64,000 nt of DNA from Flavobacterium okayamense (GTDB lineage Bacteria; Bacteroidota; Bacteroidia; Flavobacteriales; Flavobacteriaceae): NCBI RefSeq assembly GCF_019702945.1, contig NZ_AP024749.1, forward strand, positions 2,480,001-2,544,000, in the 5' to 3' direction. Shown here in pieces: positions 9,282-17,695 of this stretch. How positions within the stretch are numbered: position 1 is the stretch's first letter; every line of letters begins with the position of its first letter. Below the pieces are notes generated by a model that was not told where the DNA came from, did no database searches, and saw only the letters and a program-made list of their open reading frames with translations. Made by a program: the position numbers and the translations under genes.

Positions 9282-9343
9282 AATTACTTAGAGTTAGAAA
9301 ACATTCTTTACTTTTGAAATCTTAAAACATTAAATAATTTATA

Positions 9344-9724
9344 ATGAAAAGAATAATATTTACAGACAAAGCGCCAGCTCCTATAGGTCCATACAATCAA
9401 GCAGTGTTAGTTGGAAATATTCTATACACATCAGGACAAATTGCAATTGATCCTCAAACTAACGAATTAATTCTTAGTGATATTGAAACGGAAACAAAAC
9501 AAGTCATGGAAAATATGAAAGCGGTTTTGGAAGCTGCTGATATGAAATTTGAGGATGTTGTAAAAACTTCAATATTCATAAGTGATATGAATAATTTTGC
9601 AAAAATCAATACTGTTTATGCTAAATATTTTAATGAAGAGCTTGCCCCTGCAAGAGAAACTGTTGAAGTAGCATGTTTGCCTAAAAATGTAAATGTGGAA
9701 ATTTCTATGATTGCTATAAAATAA
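9344..9724 (+). CDS. ridA: RidA family reactive intermediate (enamine/imine) deaminase
   Basis: 126 residues, full length for the YjgF/YER057c/UK114 family. The N-terminal APAPIGPYNQAV and the signature ARETVEVACLPKNVNVEI, with the conserved Arg that binds the substrate carboxylate, are present. The enzyme hydrolyses reactive imines such as 2-aminoacrylate made by PLP enzymes. The gene is monocistronic: it has its own -7 box TACTTTTG (9309-9316) and a terminator directly after the stop. Confidence 0.93.
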   Translation: MKRIIFTDKAPAPIGPYNQAVLVGNILYTSGQIAIDPQTNELILSDIETETKQVMENMKAVLEAADMKFEDVVKTSIFISDMNNFAKINTVYAKYFNEELAPARETVEVACLPKNVNVEISMIAIK

Positions 9725-9750
9725 AATAGCTACCAAAAGGTAGCTATTTT
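9723..9750. terminator. Bidirectional terminator between ridA and the rhodanese gene
   Basis: AAAATAGCTACC (9723-9734) pairs perfectly with GGTAGCTATTTT (9739-9750) around an AAAA loop. T-rich flanks occur on both strands, so it can stop the two convergent transcripts. Confidence 0.75.
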
Positions 9751-9766
9751 ATTTTATTACTTCTAT

Positions 9767-10144
9767 TTATTTTCCTGAAGCTTTCCAAGCAGAATAACCC
9801 CCTTCTAAATCAGTTACATCTTTGAAACCCATTTCTTTTAGTATTCCGGCAGCTTTTGCGCTTCTTCCACCCATTTTACAATAAACCATTACCGGTTTAT
9901 CTTTATCTAAATTCGCAACTTTATCTTGAAAATCATCTTGTAAAACATCAACATTAGTTGCATCTCCTATATGTCCTTCTGCATATTCACCTGCAGTTCT
10001 TACATCTAATACTTGAACATTAGACTCTTGCATTTTTTGTTCAAATGCCTCAGGTGATGCTACTACAACTCCTTCTTGCTTTTGGTTAACACAAGATACT
10101 GCCATTAAAATAATTGATGTAATTCCTAAAACTAACTTTTTCAT
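9767..10144 (-). CDS. Rhodanese-like domain lipoprotein
   Basis: 125 residues. A lipoprotein signal (LMAVSC) precedes one rhodanese domain with the structural motifs LDVRTAGEYAEGHI and DLEGGYSAWK and the active-site loop YCKMGGRS, with the catalytic Cys present. It would transfer sulfane sulfur or handle thiols in the periplasm. It lies 26 bp downstream of the thioredoxin gene on the same strand, which suggests a two-gene thiol-redox operon. Confidence 0.88.
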   Translation of the reverse strand: MKKLVLGITSIILMAVSCVNQKQEGVVVASPEAFEQKMQESNVQVLDVRTAGEYAEGHIGDATNVDVLQDDFQDKVANLDKDKPVMVYCKMGGRSAKAAGILKEMGFKDVTDLEGGYSAWKASGK

Positions 10145-10170
10145 AATTTATTTTTTTATAAAATTACAAA

Positions 10171-10473
10171 TTAATTTAGATGCTGACGTAATAAATTCAC
10201 TAAATCATTCGTACCTAAAACACCTGATTGACGCCATAACATTTTTCCATCTTTAAATAACATCAAAGTCGGTACACCTCTAACCATAAATTCTGCAGCC
10301 AAATCTTGATGTTGATCTACATTTATTTTTATAATCTTAACATCGTCTTTAACCACTGTTTTAACTTCTTGCAAAATTGGTGACATCATTTTACATGGAC
10401 CACACCAATCCGCATAAAAATCTACCAATGTTAATTGTTCTTGACTAATTATCTCGTTAAACTTTGCGTTCAT
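10171..10473 (-). CDS. trxA: Thioredoxin
   Basis: 100 residues, a single thioredoxin fold with the intact WCGPC redox site (about residues 23-27) and the cis-Pro loop GVPTLMLF. There is no signal peptide, so it is cytoplasmic. It is the first gene of an operon with the rhodanese lipoprotein. The divergent spacer to hemN (10474-10610) contains a perfect 14-bp palindrome. Whether this is the main cellular thioredoxin cannot be decided from the window. Confidence 0.9.
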   Translation of the reverse strand: MNAKFNEIISQEQLTLVDFYADWCGPCKMMSPILQEVKTVVKDDVKIIKINVDQHQDLAAEFMVRGVPTLMLFKDGKMLWRQSGVLGTNDLVNLLRQHLN

Positions 10474-10546
10474 ATCTTTTGAATTTTTAACAAATTTAGT
10501 GCAAGAATTGTTCCTAAACTGTGATAAATGTTACATTTCTGCCAAT

Positions 10547-10560
10547 ATGACAATTGTCAT
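10547..10560. promoter_or_regulatory. Perfect palindrome upstream of hemN, candidate Crp/Fnr-type operator
   Basis: ATGACAATTGTCAT is a perfect 14-bp palindrome in the divergent trxA-hemN spacer. The hemN -7 box TAAATTTG (10583-10590) starts 22 bp further on, so the palindrome sits where the -33 element would be. A weaker symmetric TGTGA-type sequence lies at 10520-10535. Fnr/Crp-family sites have this half-site style and hemN genes are commonly oxygen-controlled; the regulator is inferred. Confidence 0.45.
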
Positions 10561-10610
10561 TTTTTTTACGTGAAAACCATCTTAAATTTGAACCTATATT
10601 CATCTAGATT

Positions 10611-11975
10611 ATGGCAGTTTCACTAATTCAAAAATATAATGTCCCTGGACCTCGATATACAAGTTATCCTACAGTTCCGTATTGGAAAGAAAATAGTTTT
10701 ACTCCAAATCTATGGCTTAAATCATTAATAGAAACATATTCTGCAACCAATAAAACTGAAGGAATTAGCTTATACATTCACCTCCCGTTTTGTGAAAGTT
10801 TGTGTACTTTTTGTGGTTGCCATAAAAGAATAACTAAAAGACATGAAGTTGAACATCCATATATTGAAGCTGTAATCAAAGAATGGAATCTTTATTGTGA
10901 TATTTTACCAGAACGCCCTAATATTAAAGAAATTCATTTAGGAGGTGGTACCCCAACCTTTTTTTCTCCAGAAAATTTAAAATACTTAATATCTTCAATT
11001 CTTGCCATTTCAAATGTCGAAGAAAATTACGAATTTAGTTTTGAAGGTCATCCTAATAACACATCTAAAGAACATCTACAAACTTTATACGATTTAGGTT
11101 TTAGAAGAGTAAGCTTTGGAGTTCAAGATTATTCAGATAAAGTCCAACATGCAATTCATAGAATCCAACCTTTTCATAATGTTGCTAAAGTGACACTTTG
11201 GGCCAAAGAAATTGGTTACACTTCTATAAGTCATGATTTGGTTTTTGGTTTACCTTTTCAAACCTTAGATGATGTTTTAGATACTATTGATAAAACCAAT
11301 GCTTTACATCCAGATAGATTAGCGTTTTATAGCTACGCTCATGTTCCTTGGATAAAAGGTAACGGTCAACGTGGATTTAAAGATGAAGATGTTCCTAAAG
11401 ATGATGAAAAACGAAAACTTTACGAGCAAGGAAAATTACAACTAAGCAAACATGGTTTTGTGGAAATTGGAATGGATCATTTTGCTTTAAAAAGCGATTC
11501 TATGTACCAATCATTTAAAGAAGGTAATCTACATCGAAATTTCATGGGGTATACAACAACTAATACTAAAGTAATGATTGGTTTAGGTGTTTCGTCAATT
11601 AGCGATAGTTGGAATGCTTTTGCGCAAAATGAAAAAGTTTTAGAAGACTATTATGCTCGCTTAGATAAAAACGAAATTCCTGTTTTTAAAGGTCATATTT
11701 TATCTGAAGAAGACTTAGTTATTCGCCAACATATATTAAATATTATGTGCCAATTCGAAACGAATTGGAATAACGAACATTTACAATTTACTGAATTGAC
11801 AGAAGTAATTGATTCACTTTACGAAATGCAACAGGATGGTTTACTCGAATTACAAGAAAACAAACTCATTGTTACCGAAAAAGGAAAACCATTTGTGCGA
11901 AACATTTGTATGGCTTTCGATTTGCATTTAAAACGTAAAGCTCCCGAACGTCAATTGTTCTCGATGACGATTTAA
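10611..11975 (+). CDS. hemN: Oxygen-independent coproporphyrinogen III oxidase (radical SAM)
   Basis: 454 residues, full length for HemN. It has the N-terminal YNVPGPRYTSYPTVP, the radical-SAM cluster motif CESLCTFCGC near residue 61 (CxxxCxxC plus the extra Cys of true HemN), GGGTPTF, and the C-terminal HemN domain. It converts coproporphyrinogen III to protoporphyrinogen IX without oxygen, in the cytoplasm. The extra Cys and the length separate it from HemW. A palindromic operator candidate lies upstream. Confidence 0.95.
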   Translation: MAVSLIQKYNVPGPRYTSYPTVPYWKENSFTPNLWLKSLIETYSATNKTEGISLYIHLPFCESLCTFCGCHKRITKRHEVEHPYIEAVIKEWNLYCDILPERPNIKEIHLGGGTPTFFSPENLKYLISSILAISNVEENYEFSFEGHPNNTSKEHLQTLYDLGFRRVSFGVQDYSDKVQHAIHRIQPFHNVAKVTLWAKEIGYTSISHDLVFGLPFQTLDDVLDTIDKTNALHPDRLAFYSYAHVPWIKGNGQRGFKDEDVPKDDEKRKLYEQGKLQLSKHGFVEIGMDHFALKSDSMYQSFKEGNLHRNFMGYTTTNTKVMIGLGVSSISDSWNAFAQNEKVLEDYYARLDKNEIPVFKGHILSEEDLVIRQHILNIMCQFETNWNNEHLQFTELTEVIDSLYEMQQDGLLELQENKLIVTEKGKPFVRNICMAFDLHLKRKAPERQLFSMTI

Positions 11976-12004
11976 ACCTTCATCTCAATTAAAAACACTA
12001 TTTT

Positions 12005-12019
12005 TGCAGAAATTCTGCA
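12005..12019. promoter_or_regulatory. Palindrome in the short leader of the DEAD-box helicase gene
   Basis: TGCAGAAATTCTGCA is a perfect 15-nt odd palindrome lying directly after the -7 box TATTTTTG (11999-12006) and 4 bp before the start codon. It could be an operator over the transcription start, or a 5-bp hairpin that covers the ribosome entry site, as in cold-sensitive helicase leaders. No function is shown. Confidence 0.35.
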
Positions 12020-12023
12020 TAAA

Positions 12024-13373
12024 ATGAAGACTTTCCAAGATTTTGATTTACCTAAATCGCTTCAAAAAGCAATTGATGCTTTAGGACTAACCAATCCAAC
12101 TCCAATTCAAGAGAAAGCAATGCCTGTTATATTATCTGGTAGAGATATGATGGGAATTGCGCAAACAGGTACTGGTAAAACTTTTGCTTATTTATTGCCT
12201 ATTTTAAAGCAATGGAAATTTCAAGACACCGAAAGTCCTCGTGTCGTTATTTTAGTTCCAACACGTGAGTTGGTGGTTCAAGTTCAAGAAGAATTAGAAA
12301 AATTAACCGAATTCATGTCCGTTCGAGTGGCTGGAATTTTTGGAGGAGTAAATATTAATACCCAGAAAAAAGCTGTTGCAGAAGGAGTTGATATCGTGGT
12401 GGGAACACCCGGACGAACAATGGATTTAGCTTTAGATGGTGTTTTACGTTTCGATTCATTACAAAAGTTGGTTATTGATGAATTTGACGAAATCTTGAAT
12501 TTAGGATTCCGTTTTCAAGTGACTTCTATTTTAACGATGATGAAAAACAAACGTCAAAACATTTTATTTTCAGCCACCATGACAGATGAAGTGGATGAAA
12601 TGCTTGACGAATATTTTGATTTTCCTGAAGAAGTTTCATTAGCACAAAGCGGAACGCCACTTGAAAAAATCAAACAAATTGGGTATCATGTTCCAAATTT
12701 CCTTACCAAAGTAAACTTGCTAAAACACCTATTAGCAACTGATGAAAGTATGGAACGTGTGCTTGTTTTTGTGAATAATAAAAAGATTGTTGATACAGCA
12801 CATACAATTATAGATGAAGATTTTCCAGAGCAATTTGGGGTAATTCATTCTAACAAATCGCAGAATTATCGTTTGAATACTATGGCTTCATTTCAACGTG
12901 GTGAATTACGTGGTTTAGTTACGACAGATATCATGGCGCGTGGTTTAGATATTTCAGATATTACTCACGTTATCAATTTACAATTCCCTGAAATTGAAGA
13001 ACAATACATTCACCGTATTGGTCGTACGGGTCGTGCTGATAAAGATGGCGTAGCGATTAGTTTAATTGCTCCAAACGAAGAAGAATCGCAAGTGGAAGTT
13101 GAACTATTAATGAATCAGGAATTAGAAATTTTAGCTATTCCTGATGAAATCGAAATTTCTGAAAAGAAATTAGAATTTGAAAAAGACCGTCGTAAGTTTA
13201 AAACGATTGGTAAAAAACTAAATACGGTAAGTAAAGGAGAAGCTTTCCATGAGAAAAAAGATAAAAACAAAAAAGTAAATCTTGGCGGACCTGGAAAACG
13301 TAAACCGAGAAAAACGGCACCAAGGAACAGAGCTGCTGAAGCTAAAAAAGCACAGAAACGTAAAAGAAAATAG
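12024..13373 (+). CDS. DEAD-box-type ATP-dependent RNA helicase (motif II is DEFD)
   Basis: 449 residues. Two RecA domains carry the Q motif (NPTPIQEKAMP), motif I AQTGTGKT, Ia PTRELVVQ, TPGRTMD, motif III SAT, V TDIMARGLDIS and VI HRIGRTGR. Motif II reads VIDEFDEILNLGF, so the third residue is Phe and not Ala. A Lys/Arg-rich tail of about 60 residues probably binds RNA. It likely unwinds RNA in ribosome assembly, decay or cold adaptation. The tail resembles RhlE/CsdA-type proteins, but I would not name it more closely. Confidence 0.92.
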   Translation: MKTFQDFDLPKSLQKAIDALGLTNPTPIQEKAMPVILSGRDMMGIAQTGTGKTFAYLLPILKQWKFQDTESPRVVILVPTRELVVQVQEELEKLTEFMSVRVAGIFGGVNINTQKKAVAEGVDIVVGTPGRTMDLALDGVLRFDSLQKLVIDEFDEILNLGFRFQVTSILTMMKNKRQNILFSATMTDEVDEMLDEYFDFPEEVSLAQSGTPLEKIKQIGYHVPNFLTKVNLLKHLLATDESMERVLVFVNNKKIVDTAHTIIDEDFPEQFGVIHSNKSQNYRLNTMASFQRGELRGLVTTDIMARGLDISDITHVINLQFPEIEEQYIHRIGRTGRADKDGVAISLIAPNEEESQVEVELLMNQELEILAIPDEIEISEKKLEFEKDRRKFKTIGKKLNTVSKGEAFHEKKDKNKKVNLGGPGKRKPRKTAPRNRAAEAKKAQKRKRK

Positions 13374-13380
13374 TACAAAT

Positions 13381-13444
13381 TTGTCATTCCGAATGAAATG
13401 AGGAATCTCATAATGTGATTTCTCGACTTCTCTCGAAATGACAA
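13381..13444. repeat. REP-like intergenic palindromic repeat
   Basis: The segment starts TTGTCATTCCGAATG and ends TCTCGAAATGACAA. The outer 8 bp are inverted repeats, and inside are short palindromes (CATTCCGAATG, GAGGAATCTC, TCGACTTCTCTCGA). From memory, elements with this GTCATTCCGAA...AATGACA form are scattered in intergenic regions of many Flavobacteriaceae. It fills the gap between the helicase and pentapeptide genes and may act as a transcript-end structure. Confidence 0.6.
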
Positions 13445-13460
13445 TAACATAACTCATTTT

Positions 13461-14033
13461 ATGTCAGATTTCATCTCCGAAAAGAAATACAAAGACAACA
13501 TTTTCAATGAAAACGATATTAAGTTTAAAGAATTTGAAAATTGTGTTTTCGATACTTGCGATTTTACCGCTTGTATTTTTCTAAGTGTGGTCTTTGTCGA
13601 TTGTACGTTTATCAATTGTAATTTTCACGATACAAAAATTAATTACGTTTCACTTCGCGGTGTAGAGTTTAACGATTGTGATTTTACGAATGTAAATTTC
13701 GCCATGACCGACCAAGTCATTTATTATTTCAACTTTACCAATTGTCGCTTAGATTACACCAAATTTTACAGTTTGAAATTAAAAAAAATGCGTTTTACAG
13801 GTTGTAGTTTAGTTTCCGCGGATTTTATGGAAACCGATTTAACCGAAACTATTTTTGATAATTGCGATTTGCGTCGCGCTGTTTTCTATAAAACCAATCT
13901 TCAAAAAGCAGATTTTTCAACAAGTCGCAATTTTGTTATCGATCCGGAACAAAACAAAATGAAAAAAGCTGTATTTTCGTTGGAAGGCTTAAAAGGTCTA
14001 CTCGAAAAATACAACCTGAACATAAAAGGATAA
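13461..14033 (+). CDS. Pentapeptide-repeat protein (Qnr/MfpA-like fold)
   Basis: 190 residues made almost wholly of A/C(D/N)LxF-type pentapeptides, e.g. CDFTACIF, CTFINCNF, CDLRRAVF, TNLQKADF, predicted to form a right-handed quadrilateral beta-helix. Length and the C-terminal dimerisation-like helix (LEGLKGLLEKYNL) resemble Qnr/MfpA proteins, DNA mimics that protect gyrase, but resistance activity cannot be inferred. The next gene starts 2 bp after its stop, so the two are probably co-transcribed. Confidence 0.85.
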   Translation: MSDFISEKKYKDNIFNENDIKFKEFENCVFDTCDFTACIFLSVVFVDCTFINCNFHDTKINYVSLRGVEFNDCDFTNVNFAMTDQVIYYFNFTNCRLDYTKFYSLKLKKMRFTGCSLVSADFMETDLTETIFDNCDLRRAVFYKTNLQKADFSTSRNFVIDPEQNKMKKAVFSLEGLKGLLEKYNLNIKG

Positions 14034-14035
14034 AT

Positions 14036-15523
14036 ATGAAATTAAAATTTCCTTCTGCACAAACTATATTATTATTAATTACAGCGCTTACTGTTTTACT
14101 AACTTGGTTTATACCTTCAGGAAAATATGATACGCTTGCATATGATAAAGAAGCTAATGGATTTGTGTTAAAAGGAAAGGAAACTTCATTACAACTAAAA
14201 GCGAGTCAACAAACTTTGGATTCGTTAGCGATTAAAATTCCATTAGATAAATTTACTTCTGGTGATATTTGGAAACCGATAAACATACCCGACACTTTTC
14301 ACTACATTGAAAACGAACCACAAGGTTTAGTGTCGTTTCTGAAAGCTCCAATTAAAGGTATTATTCAAGCAGCCGATATTATTTTCTTTGTATTGATTTT
14401 AGGCGGAACTATTGGAATTATGAATTATTCTGGTGCTTTTGATGCAGGAATTACAAGTTTAGCTCAACTATTAAAAGGCAAAGAATTTCTACTGATTATC
14501 ATCATTACAACGCTAATCGCATTGGGCGGAACAACTTTTGGTTTAGCTGAAGAAACTATTGCCTTCTACCCTATTTTAATTCCGGTTTTTTTACGAGCAA
14601 AATACGATGCAATGGTTCCATTAGCTGCGGTATACATTGGTTCGAGCGTTGGAACCATGATCTCTACGGTAAATCCGTTTTCGACAATTATTGCTTCAAA
14701 TGTTGCAGGTATTAACTGGACAACTGGACTAACTTCAAGAATTATATTTCTGACTATTTGTACGATTGTTTGCATAGCTTACATCATGTGGTATGGAAAG
14801 AAAGTCCAAAAAGATGCTTCAAAATCGATTATTTTTAATCAGAAAAAAGAAATTGAACAGCATTATTTCTACAATAAAACAACAAATATTACATTAAATA
14901 TTCCACAAAAAATTGCTTTAACCATTTTTTTATTATGTTTTATGGTGATGATTTATGGCGTTTCACAATTAGAATGGTGGTTTGAAGAAATGACTGCTGT
15001 TTTCTTAACGGGTTCAATCATTATCGGATTTGTCTTACTAATTAACGAAAAGAAATTTGTAACTGAATTCATAAAAGGTGCTGGTGAATTACTTGGCGTA
15101 GCTTTAATTATTGGAATTGCTCGTGGTGTTTCAGTAATTATGGAAGAAGGAATGATAATCGATACCATTTTATATCATGCAAGTACAATTACAAGTGGAA
15201 TGAACAAAGGTATTTTTGCTAATATGATGATGCTAATTTATTCGGGATTATCGTTTTTTATTCCATCTTCATCTGGAATGGCAGTTTTAACGATGCCTAT
15301 TTTTGCTCCTTTAGCAGATACTGTTGGAATAGGACGAGAAGTAATTGTAGATGCTTACCAATTAGGGCAAGGTTTGTTTGCTTTCATTAATCCAACAGGT
15401 TTAATTTTAGCTTCTCTCGCGATTGTAAATGTTGGTTATGACAAATGGTTAAAGTTTGTAATGCCATTAATTGGAATTTTATTGGTTCTAATTATTGGAT
15501 ATTTAACTTTAATATCGATTTAA
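14036..15523 (+). CDS. YfcC-family (C4-dicarboxylate/basic amino acid carrier-like) membrane transporter
   Basis: 495 residues with about 12 hydrophobic segments and the family signatures LTWFIPSGKYD near the N-terminus, GGTTFGLAEETIAFYPIL and SSVGTMISTVNPF in the middle and FIPSSSGMAVLTMPI near the end. It belongs to the YfcC/ArcD-type ion-transporter superfamily; the substrate is unknown, with basic amino acids or dicarboxylates as candidates. Its 3' end overlaps the convergent hydrolase gene by 32 bp. Confidence 0.85.
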   Translation: MKLKFPSAQTILLLITALTVLLTWFIPSGKYDTLAYDKEANGFVLKGKETSLQLKASQQTLDSLAIKIPLDKFTSGDIWKPINIPDTFHYIENEPQGLVSFLKAPIKGIIQAADIIFFVLILGGTIGIMNYSGAFDAGITSLAQLLKGKEFLLIIIITTLIALGGTTFGLAEETIAFYPILIPVFLRAKYDAMVPLAAVYIGSSVGTMISTVNPFSTIIASNVAGINWTTGLTSRIIFLTICTIVCIAYIMWYGKKVQKDASKSIIFNQKKEIEQHYFYNKTTNITLNIPQKIALTIFLLCFMVMIYGVSQLEWWFEEMTAVFLTGSIIIGFVLLINEKKFVTEFIKGAGELLGVALIIGIARGVSVIMEEGMIIDTILYHASTITSGMNKGIFANMMMLIYSGLSFFIPSSSGMAVLTMPIFAPLADTVGIGREVIVDAYQLGQGLFAFINPTGLILASLAIVNVGYDKWLKFVMPLIGILLVLIIGYLTLISI

Positions 15524-16466
15524 TTTTAATAATTTCCTCTTGAACTTTATCAGACTCAGTATTAAATATTGTATGTCCTGACTCTTTAAAACAAATAAAC
15601 TTCTTATTTTCAGCATTTAATGCTTTAAAATATTTCTTTGTAATCTTAAAATGAGTTTGATTGTCATATTTCCCGACAAAAAAGTAAATTGGACATTTAA
15701 TCTCAGGAGCAGTTTGGAACAAATTACTTTTTGCATTTTCTTTCCAAATTGGAAACCAAGTTTCCATCCATTTATAATAATTCTTCTTAAAATCTTCATT
15801 TAGAACACCATCAACGCCATTATGCACAAATAACCATTTTTGAAATAAAAAGAAATATGTTTCAGTTTTAAATGGAACATTTATGGTATTCAATTCTTCA
15901 ATTGCAACATCCATTTTTTCATTTTTAGCCCATTTTTTTAATTCTATTAAAGATAATAAAGAACTCTCATCACAATCTACAACAGGACTAATAGGAATAT
16001 ATGCGGAAATTAATTCAGGATAATTTTTTGCCAAATAAAATCCCATTACAGAACCCCACGAATGAGATATTAAAAATATTTTCTTACGATTAAATTTTTT
16101 GAGTAAATACTTTACCATTTCAACAGCGTCTTGCTGAAATAAACTAACCGTAAGTAAATTGGGTGAAGAATTTAAATCTAATGTTTTTGAAGTTTCTCTT
16201 TGATCCCAATTAACAATAGTAAATTCATTTCTCAATTTGTCGGTAAAAATATTAGAAAACTGAAGTAATGATCTTCCTGGACCACCATGTAAAATCAATA
16301 GAATTGGGTTTTCTTTATTATTTCCTTTTATATCAATAAACTGTTTTATACCACCAATCTGAACAATTTCAGTAGTATCAATTTTAATTTTATGATTTTC
16401 AATTGAACTTTTAGCTTCAACCGAAAATGTAATAAACATTAATATTATTAATACCTTTTTCATCAA
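15492..16466 (-). CDS. Secreted alpha/beta hydrolase, proline-iminopeptidase-like
   Basis: 324 residues with an N-terminal signal peptide (KKVLIILMFITFSVEAKS). It has the alpha/beta-hydrolase oxyanion motif LHGGPGRSL, the nucleophile elbow SHSWGS, a catalytic Asp candidate in VGKYDNQTHF and the His in ESGHTIF. HGGPG is typical of prolyl aminopeptidase-related (S33) enzymes. A periplasmic peptidase or esterase is the best reading; the substrate is unknown. Its 3' end overlaps that of the convergent transporter by 32 bp. Confidence 0.85.
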   Translation of the reverse strand: MMKKVLIILMFITFSVEAKSSIENHKIKIDTTEIVQIGGIKQFIDIKGNNKENPILLILHGGPGRSLLQFSNIFTDKLRNEFTIVNWDQRETSKTLDLNSSPNLLTVSLFQQDAVEMVKYLLKKFNRKKIFLISHSWGSVMGFYLAKNYPELISAYIPISPVVDCDESSLLSLIELKKWAKNEKMDVAIEELNTINVPFKTETYFFLFQKWLFVHNGVDGVLNEDFKKNYYKWMETWFPIWKENAKSNLFQTAPEIKCPIYFFVGKYDNQTHFKITKKYFKALNAENKKFICFKESGHTIFNTESDKVQEEIIKIKSILKLNIQ

Positions 16467-16483
16467 ATGAACAAATATTAAAC

Positions 16484-16885
16484 CTAATTATGCTGTTCAG
16501 AGAAAACCGAAAGTAACGTATCTCCATCAACCATTGCGTTTGGTGAGTTTTTCATAAGGTGTAAAACACGTTTCATCGCATAAGGATTCAATCCCATATT
16601 AATGCCAATTTCATTAATTTTAACTTGTTCGCGCTCGTGTAAAACGCCATCGGCATGCATTAATAACGCTAAACGATAAAACTGACAAATTCTATTAAAT
16701 TCGTCTTTGATAACTGTTTTCTCGTGTTTTTTATCGAAGAGTTTATGCAAAGTTTCTTTGTCGATTTCAAGCTCTTCGGCAACAATTTGAATAAAATCGT
16801 ATTCTCTGTCGTGCAATTCTCCATCTACAACAGCAAACGCAATCATTTCTTGTAATAAACCTATTCTTTCTTGATAATCTTCCAT
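16484..16885 (-). CDS. TerB-like helical protein
   Basis: About 133 residues from the ATG at 16885 (MEDYQERIGLLQEMIAFAVV). A longer frame opens at 16972 but would overlap the divergent gene and adds a low-quality N-terminus, so I prefer the inner start. The protein is all-helical with the two TerB-type signatures AFAVVDGELHDREYDFI and LLMHADGVLHEREQVKI, acidic turns that could bind metal. Such proteins are often called tellurite-resistance TerB-like, but the real role is unknown. It is divergent from the DUF1456 gene. Confidence 0.7.
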   Translation of the reverse strand: MEDYQERIGLLQEMIAFAVVDGELHDREYDFIQIVAEELEIDKETLHKLFDKKHEKTVIKDEFNRICQFYRLALLMHADGVLHEREQVKINEIGINMGLNPYAMKRVLHLMKNSPNAMVDGDTLLSVFSEQHN

Positions 16886-16961
16886 AATAAATAACTTTAC
16901 TAGTGTAAAAGTAAACATTCTTTGGTTTTTATTGAATATCTTTGACTCATAATTTATTAAC

Positions 16962-17360
16962 ATGACAAACAACGATATATTTAAAAAGCTTCGTGTAGCC
17001 TTGCAATTACGAGATGATCAAATTGTTGAAATCTTACAGCTAGTCGATTTTAGAATGTCTAAAGGCGAATTAGGAAATTTCTTTAGAGATGAAAAACATC
17101 CAAAATATATGGAATGTGGCGACCAAGTTTTGCGTAATTTCTTGAACGGATTGGTTATTTATTTACGAGGCACGAAAGAAAACCCGAATAACCCTATGAC
17201 TGTTTTGGCTTCTCAAAAACCTACTTCTGAAAAACCTAAAACAGAAGAAAAAGCAAAACCAAAACAAGAAAACAAACCTAAAAAATTCACACCAAAACCA
17301 ACAAAAAAACCTGTTGTTGAGAAAGTTAAATTCAAAAACGGTAAGAATAAAAAATCATAG
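16962..17360 (+). CDS. DUF1456 (YehS) family protein with basic tail
   Basis: 132 residues. Two copies of the DUF1456 helical repeat occupy residues 1-70 (NDIFKKLRVALQLRDDQIVEIL; VDFRMSKGELGNFFRDEKH). A Lys/Pro-rich low-complexity tail (about 80-132) suggests nucleic-acid or surface binding. A -7 box TATCTTTG lies at 16937-16944. The function of the family is not known. Confidence 0.85.
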   Translation: MTNNDIFKKLRVALQLRDDQIVEILQLVDFRMSKGELGNFFRDEKHPKYMECGDQVLRNFLNGLVIYLRGTKENPNNPMTVLASQKPTSEKPKTEEKAKPKQENKPKKFTPKPTKKPVVEKVKFKNGKNKKS

Positions 17361-17408
17361 TTATAATTTTTTTCGTACATTTAAGGTAACAATCTAAAAC
17401 GTACGACT

Positions 17409-17612
17409 ATGAAAAAAAACATGGGAAAAACAGATAGAATGATTCGAATTATTCTAGCTATCATTTTAGTTTCAGTAGATTTTTTTAATGTTTTAAATTG
17501 GGAATATTCTTGGGTTTTATCACTATTTGCGATTGTACTCGTATTAACTTCGCTAATAAATTATTGTCCTCTTTATTCACCATTTAAAATAGATACTAGA
17601 GAAAATAAATAA
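17409..17612 (+). CDS. DUF2892 (YgaP transmembrane-like) small inner-membrane protein
   Basis: 67 residues. The N-terminal MGKTDRMIRIILAIILVSV and the NYCPLYSPFKI end are the DUF2892 signature, with two membrane helices. In other bacteria this module is fused to rhodanese domains; here it is alone. A terminator follows at 17617. Confidence 0.82.
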   Translation: MKKNMGKTDRMIRIILAIILVSVDFFNVLNWEYSWVLSLFAIVLVLTSLINYCPLYSPFKIDTRENK

Positions 17613-17616
17613 TAAT

Positions 17617-17645
17617 AAAAATCCTCGTTAAGAGGATTTTCTTTT
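17617..17645 (+). terminator. Terminator after the DUF2892 gene
   Basis: AAAATCCTC (17617-17625) pairs with GAGGATTTT (17632-17640) around a 6-nt loop and is followed by CTTTTT. Confidence 0.7.
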
Positions 17646-17695
17646 TCCTAAGTAATTCGTATTTTTGAAAACTGAAATAAGGCAAAACAAATTCA

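Noticed and set aside
13461..14033. Qnr quinolone-resistance gene
   Set aside because: Only the general pentapeptide fold is shared; loops and key positions for gyrase protection cannot be verified by eye.
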